Source: Maea johnstoni
Taxonomy: Eukaryota > Annelida > Polychaeta > Spionida > Magelonidae
Direction of reading: 5' to 3'
NCBI GenBank assembly: GCA_963942565.1
Contig: OZ012685.1
Location: 46,428,097 to 46,492,096, forward strand
Length of the DNA: 64,000 nt
Shown: one piece after another, positions 1 to 64,000 of the stretch
How positions within the stretch are numbered: the first letter of the stretch is position 1
Layout of the letters: each line of letters starts with the position of its first letter
Notes under the pieces: generated by a model
Seen by the model: only the letters and a program-made list of their open reading frames with translations
What the model was told of the DNA's origin: nothing
The model's database searches: none
Translations under genes and position numbers: made by a program

Positions 1-611
1 CATTAAAATGAATAGTTTAGTGGTCCACCAGAAAAATTAGCGGTCCATATCACTTTGATAATCAATGTGGTAGCCAATAGCCATTTCATAACTGAATATT
101 CATGGTTAATTGTGCTAAATTTATGAATTGTGACAGTTATAATCTAATGTAGAAGAAATATGAAACTGGATGTGATGCCTACTAAATTAATGTGGTCAGA
201 TTATTTAGTAGACTTTCTGGGCAACTAAACGTATACTTTTACTAGCCCATTCAAGTTTTTGGTAGAAACGGACCAGTGGGCTACTGTCTATTTTCACCAC
301 TGAATTCCTCTCACATGCTTACAGATAAAGGAGGGGTAACATTCAGAATAGTCAGAGTAGGTTTCAATTTAATTCAGTTGTTTCTCAGAAATGTAGGGTA
401 GGAGGATGAGTGCAGCAGATAACAGTAAATAGCCACCTATTATATCAGATATATAGAAATCTCACCTTGCAGCAAAATTTCTTTCATTTTTCTAAACAAA
501 ATATGATGTCCTTGGAGTCATTCTACATGGACATCAGTTTTAATCCGAACACAAAGAACTCTTTTGAGTTTGCTGTTGATTTATGTTTTTGTTGTTGTTG
601 TTGTTTTTCAG
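1..611 (+). other. Upstream intron (partial)
   Basis: AT-rich intron sequence ending in a TTG-repeat pyrimidine tract and CAG acceptor at 609-611. I see no exon or recognisable repeat in it. Confidence 0.7.
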
Positions 612-62704
<62,093 letters not shown>

Positions 62705-63125
62705 GTACCAGCATAGCCCTCCTCTTCTGAGCATGAGTACTCTATTGGTATTGGCATGAGCAGAATCACACACAAAATATGGAAATCAATTCAATTGGGC
62801 AAAATTGCCATCTCTAATTGCTAGCCAATCTTTCACTTCCATCTATTAATCACTAGAGAGTTACTTCTTTATATTAATTGCCTTCTTGCATTTTTTTCTT
62901 CTGTCTAGGTCAAGTTGTCTTTTTTGTGATTGGACATGATATAATTCATACCTTTTTGAATTTGTTGATTTCTAGGTTGCATGCCCTCCCCTCCCCGTTA
63001 TCCCCTAACAGGTTTCTCCTAGCTTGTAATGGCATATATGCGCCGCACAGTACAGCAGCCAGGCGGCTTCTCATGCAACCTTGATAGTGGCTTAGTTTGA
63101 TTGATACATTGGGACAAAAGTATTC

Positions 63126-63338
63126 TTAACCCTTCCACTGCCGAGGCTACTTTCGTCCTAAGCTTAACGACGCAAATATTTTTGAAAATCATCTGAACCC
63201 TGTCATGTTGGTATTCATTGGAAAGCTCTCGTTGAGTACTCTCAAATGAGTACCCATTTGCCAGGGTTTCGGTCATTTTTCAGGTTTTTTGCATCATTTT
63301 CTATTGGTGAAATTAGTTACCAGTAGCATAAGGGTTAA
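63126..63338 (+). repeat. TTAA MITE family A, copy 17
   Basis: Forward; TTAA-CCCTTCCACTGCCGAGGC to CAGTAGCATAAGGG-TTAA. Confidence 0.9.
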
Positions 63339-63429
63339 TTATTTGATGGTACAAGAATATTCTTGATAAGTTGTCAGTCCCTGACAAAATGCTCGGAAAT
63401 CAGCCACATTTACATCAAAATAAGGAAAA

Positions 63430-63725
63430 AAATGGTTTCCTATGATGCATTTGAATAAATTGCATCTTTTGATGGACCTGGATAATAAGTATCCCTTGAT
63501 GCATCAGGATATATTCCAAAGGAAACCACATGTTGGATAAAAAGTAAGAGTTTTTTTAGCCACAGATAAATCTGGTTAAAATAGCATCCCTGTTGCTCAC
63601 TAGGTATTCGGCTATGCATATGCATATGATGAATTAAAATAGATTGTATCAAAAGATGTAAATGTACCTTGATGAATTGTATCCCATGATGCACCTGGAT
63701 ACATTTGTATCCCACAATGCATCTG
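63430..63725 (+). repeat. Degenerate short repeats, TGATGCAYCTGGATA-like
   Basis: Variants of TGATGCATTTG, TGATGCATCAGGATA, TGATGCACCTGGATA and CAATGCATCTGTATC recur about six times, with GTATCCC/TATCCC spacers. Some are inverted. Function and family are unknown. Confidence 0.6.
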
Positions 63726-64000
63726 TATCAATCAAATCATGATCAGTCAAGGCTATTCAGATAGTTGGGAGTGGCTGGACTATGCTAAAAGCTATGACAA
63801 ATCTCATTGTGCAGTAACCCCTGTCTATGTGTGTTTGTGATATAATATTAGGTATGCTTGGCACTGAGGTAAAATACCTAAGCTACATCAAACCTGTCAA
63901 ATCCTTTTTTGCCCTATTCTTTACAGTTAAAATAAGCTAGATTGGTTCAATCTGGACATTGGCAAATGATTTATTCATTTTAGTAAGCCAGATTGGTTCA

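Larger units (their letters stand above)
62705..64000 (+). other. Intron 29 (partial) or 3' region
   Basis: Holds a family A MITE (63126-63338), a cluster of degenerate TGATGCA repeats (63430-63725) and a short direct repeat of AGATTGGTTCA near 63930 and 63988. No AATAAA was noticed soon after the TGA at 62728, so an intron is more likely than a 3'UTR. Confidence 0.65.

Noticed and set aside
62728-62730. TGA taken as the true end of the ankyrin protein
   Set aside because: Possible by intron retention, but a phase-1 GTACCA donor precedes it, matching the phase-1 pattern of the neighbouring exons, and no poly-A signal follows closely. Kept only as an alternative.

Overview
The window is the 3' two-thirds of one large, intron-rich ankyrin gene on the + strand of an animal genome. 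No other protein-coding gene is supported. The spliced exons encode, in order, ankyrin repeats 11-24, a linker, ZU5N, ZU5C, UPA, a death domain and the start of a long acidic, proline-rich C-terminal tail. By memory of the vertebrate proteins the sequence is close to ANK1/2/3 throughout. Repeats 1-10 and the normal start codon lie upstream of base 1, and the tail probably runs past base 64000. My model has 29 exons (612-62704, 5263 coding nt, about 1754 codons). All 28 junctions keep reading phase and all have AG/GT borders. Core exons are very secure. Three microexons (42, 18 and 18 nt) and the exact linker composition are predictions.

Organism: a non-vertebrate metazoan, probably a marine invertebrate. 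The reasons are an AT-rich genome, introns of about 0.3-5.5 kb, long (TA)n tracts, and one ankyrin gene with a short UPA-to-death-domain linker and its large exon after the death domain. An invertebrate deuterostome such as an echinoderm is my guess, but nothing in the window decides it.

Layout: 1-7591, ankyrin repeats on exons of 99, 198 or 297 nt cut exactly at repeat boundaries. 7592-30037, long regulatory stretch with the linker exons, a candidate internal promoter and alternative first exon (about 17041-17275), a hairpin-forming exon-like block (19830-19980), a 66-bp minisatellite and large microsatellites. 30038-42712, ZU5N-ZU5C-UPA spectrin-binding module. 43609-48263, death domain. 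49998-62704, C-terminal regulatory tail, with a possible alternative end at 51419-51523.

The introns are crowded with small DNA elements. The most abundant is a roughly 210-bp family with TTAA-CCCTT...AAGGG-TTAA ends (piggyBac-type signature); I count 17 copies. A second TTAA family has at least three copies, two of which end about 33 bp before a splice acceptor. Single foldback, hAT-like and Tc1/mariner-like MITEs are also present, several just outside splice sites. A partial tandem duplication of the first ZU5N exon carries a later poly-A retroposed insertion. I found no CRISPR array, rRNA, tRNA or virus-like element, and no clearly new biological system. The most interesting items are the internal promoter, the phase-symmetric microexons, the hairpin exon and the MITE families.
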